Part shown: positions 25,120 to 33,853 of the stretch, piece after piece
Layout of the letters: each line of letters begins with the position of its first letter
How positions within the stretch are numbered: the stretch's first letter is position 1
Source: Chloroflexota bacterium
Lineage (GTDB): Bacteria; Chloroflexota; Anaerolineae; Aggregatilineales; Phototrophicaceae
Direction: 5' to 3'
Assembly (NCBI GenBank): GCA_026707745.1
Contig: JAPOWG010000019.1
Span: 27,464-91,463 of the forward strand
Length of the DNA stretch: 64,000 nucleotides
Notes under the pieces: model-generated
Told to the model about the DNA's origin: nothing
The model's database searches: none
What the model saw: the letters and a program-made list of their open reading frames with translations, nothing else
Program-made: the position numbers and the translations under genes

Positions 25120-26436
25120 ATGCTACGATTACTGAGCGCTTGCGGATTGATAATTGCGTTTTCAATCGTTGTGGTATTGGGCGCGACCGCGTACATATTC
25201 TACTCCAGCGCTCCCGACAAGCGTTCAGAGACTATTGTGTCTATGATTACCGCTATTGAAACTCGGCTGGGTGAAATCAAAAACAGCCTTGAAGCTCAGC
25301 GCGAGGCAAAAACACGGATCAGCACTGAAACACCGATTCCACCCAGCGCAATGCCACCGTCTGCCCAGATTTTTGCAACGTCAACAGCCATAAGACCGAC
25401 AGATACGTCGATTCCGCCGACATTCACACCCGTTCCGTCAAGCGATACGCCGATTCCACCGACAGCGACCGCTATCCCATCTTCGTCGACTCCCGTACCA
25501 ACGACCGACACGCACATCCCGTCAACTGTGACGCCAGCACCTCGAACTGCAACATCAGTCCCGGCAACGAAGACGCCGGTACCGCCATCAGCCACGCCGA
25601 TTACCCCTACAGAAACCAGAATCCCACCTACAGCTACCTCGATTCCTACTGCCACGAAGCCCTATTCAATAACAATGTTTTCCTCTCCGTTGAAGAAATA
25701 CGTGCGCGGCATAGTGAATCTGCGGCGAGGACCCGGCACGTCATATGACAAGATTGGTTCGGTAAATGCGGGTACACATATAGACGTAATTGGGCAAAGC
25801 GGGGATTGGTACGTTCTAATGCATAACCATACGGAAGCCTTTATCGCGGGTTGGCTGACATATGAAATACCAACGTCGACGCCTACACAGATGCCGACTG
25901 CCACACGTGTCCCGCCGACCGCAACTTCAATTCCACCGACGGCGCCCGCTTACAGCGTCAACCTCTACTCGTCGCCTCGAACTCGCTACACGCATGGGGC
26001 TGTGAATCTACGAAAGGGCCCCGGCACTTCATATGAGTTGATAGGATCAGTAGCTGTTAATACAGCCTTGCAGGTCGTCGGCAAGAGCGGCGACTGGTAT
26101 CTGATTCGTCATAAGGGCAGAGAGGTCTTTATCGCCGGTTGGCTTACACACAGCTCGCAACTTGTGCAACCAAGTGGGCAACAGACCACTAGAAGTTCAT
26201 CGCAGCCCGCGGTCAGCCAGCCGTCAGCAGCCGCACAGGCCCCGGCACAGCAAGCACAGCAACCGGCGCAGCCACAGTCACCGGCTCAACCGGCATTCTC
26301 ATGCAATTGCAGCAAGACTTGCAGCGCAATGTCCTCTTGTCAGGAAGCATACTTTCAGCTCAACAATTGCGGCTGCCGGCGACGCGACAATGACGGCGAT
26401 GGCGTTCCCTGCGAAACTATCTGCCCGGGTGGATAG
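25120..26436 (+). CDS. membrane-anchored protein with two SH3b domains and a C-terminal Excalibur-type domain
   Basis: A 438-residue protein. Residues 8-30 are a membrane segment, followed by a short helical stretch and a Thr/Pro-rich stalk (about 67-182) built of degenerate IPPTATP-like repeats. SH3b domain 1 lies near 190-250 (VNLRRGPGTSYDKIGSV) and SH3b domain 2 near 285-345 (VNLRKGPGTSYELIGSV), separated by another Thr/Pro linker. A Gln/Pro/Ala-rich linker leads to a cysteine-rich end (CNCSKTCSAMSSCQEA, then RDNDGDGVPCE), an Excalibur-like calcium-binding motif. It looks like a cell-surface anchor or wall-binding protein. Both SH3b domains share the 'FIAGWLT' ending with the six-gene array at 53.8-63.7 kb. 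Confidence 0.75.
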   Translation: MLRLLSACGLIIAFSIVVVLGATAYIFYSSAPDKRSETIVSMITAIETRLGEIKNSLEAQREAKTRISTETPIPPSAMPPSAQIFATSTAIRPTDTSIPPTFTPVPSSDTPIPPTATAIPSSSTPVPTTDTHIPSTVTPAPRTATSVPATKTPVPPSATPITPTETRIPPTATSIPTATKPYSITMFSSPLKKYVRGIVNLRRGPGTSYDKIGSVNAGTHIDVIGQSGDWYVLMHNHTEAFIAGWLTYEIPTSTPTQMPTATRVPPTATSIPPTAPAYSVNLYSSPRTRYTHGAVNLRKGPGTSYELIGSVAVNTALQVVGKSGDWYLIRHKGREVFIAGWLTHSSQLVQPSGQQTTRSSSQPAVSQPSAAAQAPAQQAQQPAQPQSPAQPAFSCNCSKTCSAMSSCQEAYFQLNNCGCRRRDNDGDGVPCETICPGG

Positions 26437-26522
26437 CAGGAATCTCAATTGGAGAACTACTCAAATAGTGCGCCAACTAATAGCTCTGTGCGATGTGGCT
26501 GGCTTGGAGGCTTTACCCGGGG

Positions 26523-27428
26523 TTACTGCGCCACAGTGCGCCGAATTTCGACTGGCTCCACTCCCTCCGCCTCCAACCTGGACACCAACATCTCATAAGC
26601 CCCGTCCCACAGATCCGCCGCCAGCCAGCGCCGCCCCAGCCGCTCGGCCGCCACGACCGTGGTGCCGCTGCCGCAGAAGGGATCGAGTACGATATCGCCT
26701 TCGGCGCTCGAGGCCCGGATGATGCGCTCGTAGAGCGCCAGCGGCTTCTGCGTGGGGTAACCGGTCGCTTCCGCCTGGTTGCCGCGCAGAGCCGGGATAT
26801 CCCAGACATCGCGCATGGCAGTCATGCGATAGACGCCGTTCTCGTCTTCGTCGAGCGAGATATTGGAAAAGCCGTATTTGTGCGACAGGTAGGATTTCTC
26901 TTGCTGCGGATGAAATATGTATTTGTCCGACTTGCTGTAGAAGAGAATGCTGTCGTGCTTGCGGCCGAACCAGCGCTTGCTGAGGCCGCCAGTTTTATAG
27001 TACCAGACGATTTCGTTGCGGAAGTTTTCCGCGCCGAAGATGGCGTCCAGCGCCAGCTTGACATAGGCGCCGGCGCTATGGTCGATGTGCAGGTAGAGGC
27101 TGCCGTCGCCGCGCAAGACACGATGCATTTCCAGCAGGCGAATGCCCAGCCAGCACAGATAAGCGCTCATGCTCTCACCGGCGGTCTGTCGAGCCGTTTC
27201 GATCAGGGACCAGAGGGCGGGGCAAACAGCTTTGATGTCGTCGATCCATTCAGCGCGCGCGTCACCGTCCCAGGACCAGCGATCGCGGAAGGCAGCACCG
27301 AAGTCGCGGTCTTTGTTGAAGGGCGGGTCCGTCGCGATGAGGTGGATGGATTGCTCGGCGATGGCTCGCAGGAAGGGCAGGTTGTCACCTTGGAAAACAC
27401 TGCGATCGGTCAGGTTGAGTCGGGTCAT
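26523..27428 (-). CDS. site-specific DNA methyltransferase, adenine type
   Basis: A 301-residue amino-methyltransferase with motif IV DPPFN at residues 34-38 and motif I DPFCGSGTT near 247, the beta-class order. DPPF favours N6-adenine methylation. The segment YPTQKPLALYERII just before motif I is also characteristic. The ATG at 27428 overlaps the stop of the sialidase-like gene (ATGA), so translation is coupled. No partner endonuclease is adjacent, but a nuclease-methyltransferase-like gene lies upstream in the same run of genes (29022-31982). Confidence 0.87.
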   Translation of the reverse strand: MTRLNLTDRSVFQGDNLPFLRAIAEQSIHLIATDPPFNKDRDFGAAFRDRWSWDGDARAEWIDDIKAVCPALWSLIETARQTAGESMSAYLCWLGIRLLEMHRVLRGDGSLYLHIDHSAGAYVKLALDAIFGAENFRNEIVWYYKTGGLSKRWFGRKHDSILFYSKSDKYIFHPQQEKSYLSHKYGFSNISLDEDENGVYRMTAMRDVWDIPALRGNQAEATGYPTQKPLALYERIIRASSAEGDIVLDPFCGSGTTVVAAERLGRRWLAADLWDGAYEMLVSRLEAEGVEPVEIRRTVAQ

Positions 27429-28528
27429 GGCCGCCAAATCGTCGCTTCGATGAAGCGTTCGCCGTCGCCATCGGGGCGGTCATTGATATAGTAGGCGGCG
27501 ACCACTGTCCCGTCCGCCAGCACCACCGCTCGCACGTAGCCCATGTCGCTGTTGGCGCCGCCGCCCCGCAAGACAATCTCTTCACTCCAGGTCGCCCCTT
27601 CATCCGCGCTAAGGCGGGCGCAGATCTTGTAGGGACCGTCGCGGTCGCCGTACATCAGCAGCAAGCGGCCGTCGGCCAAGTGTTTCAAGCAGGGCGGATT
27701 GCCAGCATGGCCCGGCTGGCGAAAGGCGACGGGGCGATTCAGGAAGCGCCATGAGCGCCCGGCGTCGTCGGAGGCGTAGAGATCGATCCAGCTATATCCG
27801 CGGGCTCCCTTACGACAGCGGAGCGCGCACAAGAGACGACCGTCGGACAACTGGAGCGATACGGGCATCGTGGCGAAATCGCCCGCTTCCAGCGGTTCCT
27901 CGCCCACCTCGGACAGCAATTCGAAGCTCATGCCGCCGTCCTCCGTCCGGACGCAGATGGTCTTGCCTTCCTCGCCATCGCCTTTGTTGGCGCTCAGGAA
28001 AAACAGCGCCCGGTGCTCGCTTTGAATCAGATAATCGGTGCGAGCGGCGATGCCCGCCGTGCCAAACATCGGCAGGCGGTAGGGACCCTGCCAGCTGCGA
28101 CAGCGATCCGCCGACAGGTAAAAGAAAGAAAAGACGCCGGGCGCCAGACCGGTGCGCGCCACCATCAAGGCAAAATCGGGCTGCCCAAAACGCAGCGGCT
28201 GGGCGGGCAGGGCGGCGGTCCCCGCGTTCATGACCTCTGCCAGGCGCAAACCCTCATCCATGTGCTCATCGGCCGACAAGCCCCGCCCGTCCGGGCGCAT
28301 GCCATTAAAATCCTCCAGCGCCCAGCTTGCGCCGCCATCGCTGCTGCGCGCTTGCATATTGACGAAGGGCAAGCGCCTGTCGCGGGCATGGCCGCGCTCG
28401 ACGGTCTTGTGATAACCGAGGGTGAAGCCGACGACGATCTCGTCGCCCCATGCCCACATACCATAGTTGGCGGGCCAGCCGGCGAAGCGCCCCGGCTCGC
28501 GATAGACCGTGACTTGTTCAGGCATCAT
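27425..28528 (-). CDS. sialidase/BNR-repeat family protein
   Basis: A 367-residue six-bladed propeller protein with at least four Asp-box-like turns: SSDGGASW, SADRCRSW, SDDAGRSW and SADEGATW. There is no signal peptide, so if it is an enzyme it acts inside the cell. Sialidase-fold proteins cleave sialic acids or simply bind glycans; the catalytic Tyr/Glu pair cannot be assigned confidently here. Start and end overlap the neighbouring genes by 4 nt (ATGA at both ends), placing it firmly in one transcription unit with the DinB-like and methyltransferase genes. Confidence 0.75.
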   Translation of the reverse strand: MMPEQVTVYREPGRFAGWPANYGMWAWGDEIVVGFTLGYHKTVERGHARDRRLPFVNMQARSSDGGASWALEDFNGMRPDGRGLSADEHMDEGLRLAEVMNAGTAALPAQPLRFGQPDFALMVARTGLAPGVFSFFYLSADRCRSWQGPYRLPMFGTAGIAARTDYLIQSEHRALFFLSANKGDGEEGKTICVRTEDGGMSFELLSEVGEEPLEAGDFATMPVSLQLSDGRLLCALRCRKGARGYSWIDLYASDDAGRSWRFLNRPVAFRQPGHAGNPPCLKHLADGRLLLMYGDRDGPYKICARLSADEGATWSEEIVLRGGGANSDMGYVRAVVLADGTVVAAYYINDRPDGDGERFIEATIWRP

Positions 28529-28998
28529 GCCTCCAAATGGCAGGTCATCTGCCGGATTTCGCCCAGGTGATAGGCGCTGTGGGCGATGATGCCCAGCATT
28601 GAGGACAATTCGGTGATGCCGCCCCAGCTCTCGGCCTCGTCAAGATGACCCTTGATACGCTCATAGGTACTTCGCAGGTCCGCCAGCATGGCCTCCCACT
28701 CGGCTTCTGTGACCCCGCTGACGGTCCCCCAGATTTCTTCCCAGTCCACGTAGCTGAGGTCGCGGCCGAACATGCGATCTTCCAACACGCGCAAGTAATA
28801 CGTCACATGCGCGACATGGGCGGCGATGGTGGCGCAGTCGCCCATCGGCTGCGACGCTCCCGCCGCGCTGATGTCGGCCAGCGTCTCGAAGAGCGACGTG
28901 CCCTTGTCGAGGTAAGCGCCGCGCACGCTTTCGAAGGTTTCCACCAGCAGGAATTGGAATCCGCGCGCGACTTCCGTGATGGGGATTTGCTTGGGCAT
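28525..28998 (-). CDS. DinB-like four-helix metal-binding protein
   Basis: A 157-residue helical protein with the DinB/YfiT-type histidine pattern: a first His in AAHVAHVTYYL and a pair near the end in IAHSAYHLGEIRQ. These would bind a divalent metal. AGGAG lies a few bases before the ATG. Family members include thiol-dependent transferases and proteins of unknown role. It is coupled to the sialidase-like gene by an ATGA overlap and follows the large methyltransferase gene after 23 nt. Confidence 0.65.
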   Translation of the reverse strand: MPKQIPITEVARGFQFLLVETFESVRGAYLDKGTSLFETLADISAAGASQPMGDCATIAAHVAHVTYYLRVLEDRMFGRDLSYVDWEEIWGTVSGVTEAEWEAMLADLRSTYERIKGHLDEAESWGGITELSSMLGIIAHSAYHLGEIRQMTCHLEA

Positions 28999-29021
28999 GG
29001 GTGGCTCCTGACTCGTTGTGA

Positions 29022-31982
29022 TTACTTTTTGCTGCCGCGGATGGATGGCTCGCGGCAGAGTTTTTTGCGGAGAATGTCCAGCGGTCCACCGTCAGCGAGA
29101 ATGGACTCCGGCAAGCCCAGCACTTCGCTGTAGAATCGACGGTCGAGGGTTTTGCGGTTCTCGTCGATGTCGAGTTCGTGGATGGGCTTGAGTGGCATGT
29201 CTTTCATGTCGTCGAAGATCTGCGAGGCCCGCTGGAGTTGTTCGGGTGAGAGGGCGGCGACGTCGAGGATGGGAAGCGAAGCCAGCGTTGTTTTGGTGAT
29301 TACCCCGCGTCCGGGCTGCTGCCTAGACGAGTGCCACCAAAACATCAGCAAGGCAAGCAGTGTATTTCCCCACAACACCAGCGCCTTTTCATGGTCTTCA
29401 GACAGCAGTTTAATGGAAATCCAGGCACGCCCTCCGATTGTTTTTCGAGACGTGAACTGCATAGCGGTGGATTGACTGTTGAAGCGAAAATCCAGATTGG
29501 AGTGGCAGTGCGAGGCGGTCTGGAACACTTGGAACGCTTTTTCGTTAATTTCGTTTTGCATTTCAATTGAGTGAACGTGACGCGGAATTCCTTCCCTGTC
29601 CGCTTCAAACATCATAGTTCTTTCGCGGTCGGCCTCATGCGCCCACAAGACCGGGTAAGTCGGAACACCTTCACGGCGCAATTGCCGGAGTTCAAAAGGA
29701 CCTCTAATCGAACCATCGGGATTCGTGCCGGTAATGTCACGATGTATTGGTCCAATCTCACCAATCTGCCTGATCACTGTCATCGGAATGCTGACTGGAC
29801 TGGCCTGCGTCGGCAGCCAAACACGATTTTTTTCAGCCAAATGAAAAGCGCATTGTGCCAGCGAAAGGTCGACAATCCGCGCGACTTTCCAACTACCCGA
29901 AGTCGGCAAAGGCGAATTAATCACTTGACCGACCAACTCGTCGCCGACTGTTATGTGGGTGCCGCCAACTGGATTACCTTCTAAGCGCCTTATCGAATTG
30001 TCATTGATTAGCTGTAAAACCTGCCGCGCTACAACGGCGCTATAGGCAGGATGTTCTGGAGATTTCTCAAGCACAATAAAAGTAGCTCGCGATTGTCTTT
30101 TGCCGTTTCGTTTGCCGACAACCAGGCATTCTGCCATGCCCGTATCCGCTGAAAACGACAACGATTTACTGCCGCTGCCAGCAATTGATACCAGAATTAA
30201 GTTCTCATAGGATTCCGCCAAGCGAATGCGGCATTTTTCCCATGATGAGCCAGTTAGTAGCGTCAAAGGCATCACCATAGCCAGCATACCGCTCTCTGCC
30301 AGTTTTCTGTCGGCGAGAGCGAGAAAAATCGAAGCCTCGCCCGCATTGCCATGGGCTATCGTACCGGCGGTAAGCTTCTTGGCAGCATTTGCCATTGCTT
30401 TCTGTTCTTCGGCGCTTGAGCCAAAAGCGGCGAACATCGGATTAGGCACGTTTTCGTGCTCGCCTTCATGATTGGTGGCGCGAGTAAAAGGTGGGTTCAT
30501 GATCACCAAATCAAAAGATACGTGCGGCGCGTAATGCCAGGTATTTAGTACCGCTTCACCGGCGCCTTCAATTGATTTTGCCGTAATCTCCAAGCCTTGC
30601 AAAAGCGCCATGTCGCGCAGCAGGTCAATCGAGCCCAGCGCAATTGTTCCGTCCTCTTGCAAACCATAGGGCAGCGTGAAGACGCGGCTACCCTCGTACT
30701 TTACAGTTGGATGGGCGCTCGAAAGCATCGACGCAGTCAAGTGAGCCGCGGCCGGAAGGATGTCACAGCCCAATAATACGCTGGCCATCATATCGGGATG
30801 CCGGGACGCGGAATCGCCCCCATGCAACTCATGCAGTTGGCTGATGCGCTGGTAAGCAGTAGACAATAACGTCCCGGTCCCGCAGGAAAAGTCCGCGATG
30901 CGCAATGACTTGACTCGCTCTGGATCCGACCACCCGCCATCACCGAGCAGACTATAGCTGTTGACCGCCAACCCGACCAAAAGCGCTGCCGACGCGGGCC
31001 TCGTATAATAGGCGGCGAGAAACTTTCTATCTGAAATCAACCTTTGAAAGACGGTGCCGGTCAAATCGTGCGAGCGCATCAGATTGCTTTCCAGCATTGC
31101 TTCCGCCGTGAGTGACAGTCGGCCAATCAGTTCCTTGCTTGATTGAACCGGTATTATGGACAGCAGCCGCGTGGCAATATCGAAAATTGACCAGTAATTG
31201 ACTCTTAATATCTTTCTCCATTCGGCGGTAATCTCGGTTTTCCGTAATCCATACAGTCCACTCCTTAATTCCTCCAGCGAGCGGACATGCTTCAATTCAC
31301 CGGGACCGCCCGCTAGCGCTTCGTGAAACATGAAGGCGTTGGCCATGACGGCCGCTGCCATCCTTCGGGTTTGTGGGCTATCTTGCTGATGCAGCGCTTC
31401 CGCAACTCGTTGTATGGCGCCGGGGCGGGTTTTGGCTATATCGTTTAGTAAGCCAGCCGATTCGCTGATCCCGATTTCCAGGATACTCGCAGCTTGGTCA
31501 ATGAGCAGTGGCGGCAACGTTGCGGATTGCACGAGTAGAGAAAGCTCCTGAATGCCTCCTGAAAGCCAGCCACTCTCTGGATGACGCGAAAAATTCTCGG
31601 AGCTTTTGCCAGTATAGTACGCGAAGTCAAGGTCATTTGCAGATTCTATTGTCTTCTTTAGAGTGTGCCCTTGCGGGTCGCGAAATCGCGTTGGCAGGCG
31701 AATGGCAATGGCAGAGAGTATTGGACGACCACTTCCACTAAGTTTTTCGTCTAGCCGCGCAATTGCTTCTTCTTCTACGTTCGCCGCTGGAAGCACTTCC
31801 GTTTCAATAACGACAGGCGCGGTATGAGGTTCGGTAACCAGTATGTCAGGGCGGAGTCCGCGGGACTCGGCAAGCAGTTGCGTGGTCTCAGATCGCACAA
31901 CGCTGTCGCCCCGCCAAGCATAGCGGGTCTTACGAAGAAGCTCGGCAATCGCGTCATTGATAGTGTGTTCCGTCGTCGCCAT
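29022..31982 (-). CDS. N6-adenine DNA methyltransferase with nuclease-like N-terminus (type IIG-like)
   Basis: A 986-residue protein. Near the N-terminus RPDILVTEP (Asp46) followed by VVIETEV (Glu60, Glu62) resembles a PD-(D/E)xK nuclease core with Glu in place of Lys. A gamma-class N6-adenine methyltransferase follows, with motif I DFSCGTGTLL near residue 360 and motif IV NPPF near 495. The remaining ~450 residues could be a target-recognition region. Size and order fit a single-chain restriction-modification protein, although a methyltransferase of another defence system is possible. It leads a run of four minus-strand genes ending with a second adenine methyltransferase. Confidence 0.75.
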   Translation of the reverse strand: MATTEHTINDAIAELLRKTRYAWRGDSVVRSETTQLLAESRGLRPDILVTEPHTAPVVIETEVLPAANVEEEAIARLDEKLSGSGRPILSAIAIRLPTRFRDPQGHTLKKTIESANDLDFAYYTGKSSENFSRHPESGWLSGGIQELSLLVQSATLPPLLIDQAASILEIGISESAGLLNDIAKTRPGAIQRVAEALHQQDSPQTRRMAAAVMANAFMFHEALAGGPGELKHVRSLEELRSGLYGLRKTEITAEWRKILRVNYWSIFDIATRLLSIIPVQSSKELIGRLSLTAEAMLESNLMRSHDLTGTVFQRLISDRKFLAAYYTRPASAALLVGLAVNSYSLLGDGGWSDPERVKSLRIADFSCGTGTLLSTAYQRISQLHELHGGDSASRHPDMMASVLLGCDILPAAAHLTASMLSSAHPTVKYEGSRVFTLPYGLQEDGTIALGSIDLLRDMALLQGLEITAKSIEGAGEAVLNTWHYAPHVSFDLVIMNPPFTRATNHEGEHENVPNPMFAAFGSSAEEQKAMANAAKKLTAGTIAHGNAGEASIFLALADRKLAESGMLAMVMPLTLLTGSSWEKCRIRLAESYENLILVSIAGSGSKSLSFSADTGMAECLVVGKRNGKRQSRATFIVLEKSPEHPAYSAVVARQVLQLINDNSIRRLEGNPVGGTHITVGDELVGQVINSPLPTSGSWKVARIVDLSLAQCAFHLAEKNRVWLPTQASPVSIPMTVIRQIGEIGPIHRDITGTNPDGSIRGPFELRQLRREGVPTYPVLWAHEADRERTMMFEADREGIPRHVHSIEMQNEINEKAFQVFQTASHCHSNLDFRFNSQSTAMQFTSRKTIGGRAWISIKLLSEDHEKALVLWGNTLLALLMFWWHSSRQQPGRGVITKTTLASLPILDVAALSPEQLQRASQIFDDMKDMPLKPIHELDIDENRKTLDRRFYSEVLGLPESILADGGPLDILRKKLCREPSIRGSKK

Positions 31983-32170
31983 GCGGATGTACTCGGCTGT
32001 ATTTCTGAATGAGGCGCTTGTATTCTACCTGCTCGAAGCCCATTCACCAATCTCAAGCAAAGCGGGCAAACTGAAAACGCTTCTATTATAATCTTGATAG
32101 TCGCGCAAGACTCCGTTCACATTTGCCGGATACCGTGAGGGCATGTGAGGAAGCGAAAGGAACGGGGCGA

Positions 32171-32569
32171 ATGATCGAGAAAATCATGAAGTCGGAAGAG
32201 GAATGGCGCCAGGAACTGAGCCCGCAGCAGTACGCGGTTCTGCGGCAACAAGCGACCGAGCGTCCCTTCACTGGCAAGTACGTCAATTCCAAAGCGGAGG
32301 GCGTCTATGCCTGCGCGGCTTGCGGGCAAGAACTGTTCTCCTCGGATACCAAGTACAATTCCTTCAGCGGCTGGCCCAGCTTTTGGGATGTGGTCGACGA
32401 GGGCAATGTCGGCCTGCGCGAGGACCTCAGCCACGGGATGCGCCGCGTGGAAGCGACCTGTAACCGCTGCGATTCGCACCTGGGCCACGTCTTCGATGAC
32501 GGTCCGCGCGACAAGACCGGCTTGCGCTATTGTATCAATTCCCTGGCGCTTGATCTCAAAGAAGACTGA
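32171..32569 (+). CDS. msrB: peptide-methionine (R)-S-oxide reductase
   Basis: A 132-residue MsrB. It reduces methionine-R-sulfoxide in proteins. Zinc-binding CxxC pairs are present (CAAC and CNRC), with the conserved SGWPSFWD and GHVFDDGP and the catalytic Cys in RYCINSLAL. ATG 32171 has AAAGGAA about 8 nt upstream; an in-frame TTG at 32123 is less likely. Full length for the family. A thioesterase gene follows after 21 nt. Confidence 0.95.
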   Translation: MIEKIMKSEEEWRQELSPQQYAVLRQQATERPFTGKYVNSKAEGVYACAACGQELFSSDTKYNSFSGWPSFWDVVDEGNVGLREDLSHGMRRVEATCNRCDSHLGHVFDDGPRDKTGLRYCINSLALDLKED

Positions 32570-32590
32570 CGCGCGCTTGCGCCTGCGGGG

Positions 32591-33046
32591 ATGGCCATGC
32601 CCGAGCGAAACACCAAGGACGAACGCCGCGAGCGCTACAAGCACCAGCGGCGGATCCCCACCCGCTGGCGCGACAACGATGTCTATCATCATATCAACAA
32701 CGTCATCTACTACGAGTTTTTTGATACCGTCATCAACGGCTATCTGATGGACGCCGGCGGCCTGGATTTCAGCGGCGGCGACTCCGTCGGCTTTGCCGTC
32801 GAGACGCATTGCCAATTCCTCAAGCCAATTCAATTTCCCGAGGTGGTGGACGCTTGCCTGCGCGTCGCCAAACTCGGCAATGCCAGCGTGCGCTACGAAA
32901 TCGGCATCTTCAAACCGGGCGATGAGGAGCCGGCGGCGGTCGGTTACTTCGTGCATGTCTTCGTGGATCGACTGACGCGGCAGCCTGTTCGGATCGAGGG
33001 GAAGTTGCGCCGGGCGATGGAAGCGCTGCTAGTCAGGGTCGCGTAG
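32591..33046 (+). CDS. acyl-CoA thioesterase, 4HBT hot-dog family
   Basis: A 151-residue hot-dog-fold thioesterase. The family signature [20 protein letters not shown] carries the catalytic Asp/His region. It would hydrolyse an acyl-CoA thioester. The last codons (LLVRVA, stop) lie inside a dispersed repeat (33038-33066) and overlap the convergent LivF gene by 18 nt. The start may be 32591 or the Met two codons later. Confidence 0.87.
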   Translation: MAMPERNTKDERRERYKHQRRIPTRWRDNDVYHHINNVIYYEFFDTVINGYLMDAGGLDFSGGDSVGFAVETHCQFLKPIQFPEVVDACLRVAKLGNASVRYEIGIFKPGDEEPAAVGYFVHVFVDRLTRQPVRIEGKLRRAMEALLVRVA

Positions 33047-33775
33047 ACTCTGACCCGCCGACACGGCCCCTTCATGCACGCCCAGGTAGCCTTTGATCGT
33101 CTCCTCGTCATTGAGGCAGTCTTCCGCACTACCCTCAAAGGCCAGGCTCCCCTCGCGCAAGACAAAGGCATAATCGCAATACTGCAAGACGCGCCGCGCG
33201 TTCTGCTCCACCACCACCAGCGTGATGCCTTGCCGACGCAGGTCCTGCAAGACGCGGAAGACATCGCCCGCGATGGCCGGCGCCAAACCGGCGCTGGGCT
33301 CGTCCAGGAGCATGATCGACGGTCTGCCGAGCCAGGCAATGGCGATCGCCAGCATCTGATGCTCGCCGCCGCTGAGCAGCCCCGACTTCTGCGACTTGCG
33401 GCGTCCCAAAATAGGAAAAAGCTTCAACAGCTCCTCCAAGGCCTCCTGCCGCTGCTCGCGCGGCAAGATGCGCAGGCCTAGCTGCAAGTTTTCCAGCACC
33501 GTCATTTCGTTGAAGATGTTCTCGCGCTGCGGCACATAAGCGATGCCCAACTTGGAGATGTCTTCGGTGCGCAGCCCGACCAGTTCGCGTCCGTCCAGTT
33601 GAATCGAGCCGCCGAAGATATTGTTGATGCCCATGATCGCTTTCATCAGCGTGCTCTTGCCGGAGCCGTTCGGTCCCAACAGGGCGCTGAATTGTCCCTC
33701 GGCGAAGGCCAGACTGAGGTCTTGCAAGATCTCCAGTTTGCCGTAACCGGCGGTGAGGGAATCGACTTTTATCAT
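33029..33775 (-). CDS. livF: branched-chain amino acid-type ABC transporter ATPase, LivF
   Basis: A 248-residue ATP-binding subunit from ATG 33775 (an open frame continues to 33823 without a better start). Walker [10 protein letters not shown] is at residues 34-42, signature LSGGEHQM near 140 and Walker [11 protein letters not shown] follows. The protein resembles LivF throughout. Its last residues ([11 protein letters not shown]) are encoded by a copy of the dispersed repeat found at 44130, 48048 and 51810 and so are probably not ancestral. It is the last gene of the Liv operon. Confidence 0.9.
   Translation of the reverse strand: MIKVDSLTAGYGKLEILQDLSLAFAEGQFSALLGPNGSGKSTLMKAIMGINNIFGGSIQLDGRELVGLRTEDISKLGIAYVPQRENIFNEMTVLENLQLGLRILPREQRQEALEELLKLFPILGRRKSQKSGLLSGGEHQMLAIAIAWLGRPSIMLLDEPSAGLAPAIAGDVFRVLQDLRRQGITLVVVEQNARRVLQYCDYAFVLREGSLAFEGSAEDCLNDEETIKGYLGVHEGAVSAGQSLRDPD
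33038..33066. repeat. dispersed repeat copy at the 3' ends of two convergent genes
   Basis: The sequence from GTCGCGTAGAC through CCGCCGACACGG matches, in reverse complement, the tandem unit CGGTCAGTGTC followed by TACGCGAC seen at 51810-51871. On the minus strand it encodes the last 11 residues and stop region of LivF; on the plus strand its first bases encode the final codons and TAG stop of the thioesterase. Confidence 0.6.
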
Positions 33776-33853
33776 GGTGTTTGCCGCCCAGAAAGCCGAT
33801 GATCGGGCGGGTCGCCCGTCCATCGTTCCATTTGATGGCGCCGGCCATTTATA

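Noticed and set aside
25350-25660. Regular short repeats that could suggest a CRISPR array or minisatellite.
   Set aside because: They are degenerate codons for a Thr/Pro-rich protein stalk, with no conserved repeat-spacer structure at DNA level.
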